Source: Pedobacter boryungensis (GTDB lineage Bacteria; Bacteroidota; Bacteroidia; Sphingobacteriales; Sphingobacteriaceae). From it: DNA of 64,000 bases. The position numbers and the translations under genes are program-made. This document shows positions 63,622 through 64,000 of this stretch, one piece after another. The stretch's first letter is position 1. Each line of letters starts with the position of its first letter. The DNA is taken from contig NZ_JABMKV010000002.1 of the NCBI RefSeq assembly GCF_013204825.1, forward strand, positions 992,001 to 1,056,000. The letters run 5' to 3'. The notes under the pieces are model-generated. The model was given only the letters and a program-made list of their open reading frames with translations. It had not been told where the DNA came from and searched no databases.

Positions 63622-63912
63622 ATGGGAGAAATCTCGATTAAAATAACTATTTCTGACCGTATTTACCCTTTAAAGGTGAATATGGAAGAAGAGGAAATTG
63701 TAAGACGGGCGGCTAAGATTATTAATGAACGTATAAAAGACTACCAAGAAAATTATGCGGTTAGAGATAAACAAGATTTGCTTTCTATGGCGGTATTGCA
63801 TTATGCAACAGCCGTTTTAAGAACAGAGCATAAAGTGCAGAACCAAGATACTGCAGTTGCCGAAAAAGTTGAGGAATTGGATAGTTTATTAAACGGATTT
63901 TTCGCTAAATAA
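63622..63912 (+). CDS. zapA: Cell division protein ZapA
   Basis: 96 residues in the ZapA size range. ZapA binds FtsZ and cross-links its filaments. The family start is seen in ISIKITISDRIYPLKVNMEE followed by EEIVRRAAKIINERIKDYQE, and the coiled-coil end in VEELDSLLNGFF. It is the last gene of the pheT / coiled-coil / zapA run in this window. Confidence 0.9.
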   Translation: MGEISIKITISDRIYPLKVNMEEEEIVRRAAKIINERIKDYQENYAVRDKQDLLSMAVLHYATAVLRTEHKVQNQDTAVAEKVEELDSLLNGFFAK

Positions 63913-63970
63913 CGTTCTTTATAATTAGTTTGCTTAATGTTTTTCATTAAATAAACTATAATAGCTAATA

Positions 63971-63994
63971 AAATTTAGCCGTGGCTAAATTTTT
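63971..63994 (+). terminator. Terminator after zapA
   Basis: AAATTTAGCC at 63971-63980 pairs perfectly with GGCTAAATTT at 63983-63992, followed by TT-A-TG-TTT. It closes the zapA transcript. Confidence 0.75.
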
Positions 63995-64000
63995 ATGTTT

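Overview
The window reads as chromosome of a Bacteroidota bacterium of the Sphingobacteriaceae, close to Pedobacter. The evidence is the AT-rich base composition, the near absence of Shine-Dalgarno sequences, three promoters of the Bacteroidota type (TTG, 19-20 bases, TAnnTTTG), and families typical of the phylum: monomeric isocitrate dehydrogenase, the mreBCD-mrdA-rodA order, a TonB-dependent receptor, and many small DUF proteins. This assignment is inference; no rRNA gene is present to confirm it.

The left third (about 1-23,000) is accessory and reads as a patchwork of short, mostly minus-strand, one- to three-gene units. It holds an HTH/DUF2975 pair, DinB, SRPBCC and NmrA-like proteins, three AraC-type regulators, a TonB receptor and an outer-membrane barrel. 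It also holds a VOC / rifampin ADP-ribosyltransferase / small membrane protein unit, an Imm63-like and a DUF6985-like protein without visible toxins, GNAT and Nudix enzymes, and a TetX-like flavoprotein beside its likely regulator. Between these lie REP-like inverted repeats, a frameshifted DUF3601 gene, a gene-end duplication around a DUF4406 gene, and an 18-unit array of 21-bp repeats before a fibronectin-III-like gene.

The middle and right (about 23,000-64,000) are largely core. They include a methionine aminopeptidase, an S41 peptidase, icd, and a histidine kinase/response regulator operon divergent from a thioredoxin-DUF3738 fusion. Then come dnaX, rpsF-rpsR-rplI, mtgA, an AsmA-like protein, an HdrB/HdrC-like Fe-S pair, tRNA-Phe and tdk. 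The cell-shape operon mreB-mreC-mreD-mrdA-rodA follows, then purH, purN, rpsT, radC, pheT and zapA.

The most unusual part is 56,913-60,248. An endonuclease/exonuclease/phosphatase gene is followed by an Lgt-like membrane protein that lacks two expected catalytic residues. Next are a cysteine-rich radical SAM protein resembling the tetraether/membrane-spanning lipid synthase (Tes, MJ0619) family and a two-helix membrane protein. These three genes are bracketed by a 102-bp duplication of the 3' end of the phosphatase gene, so they look like an inserted lipid-modification module. A second strong observation is a run of ten A residues in the dnaX coding strand. Slippage of one base in either direction would end translation within eight codons, which predicts a short gamma-type product as in Thermus.
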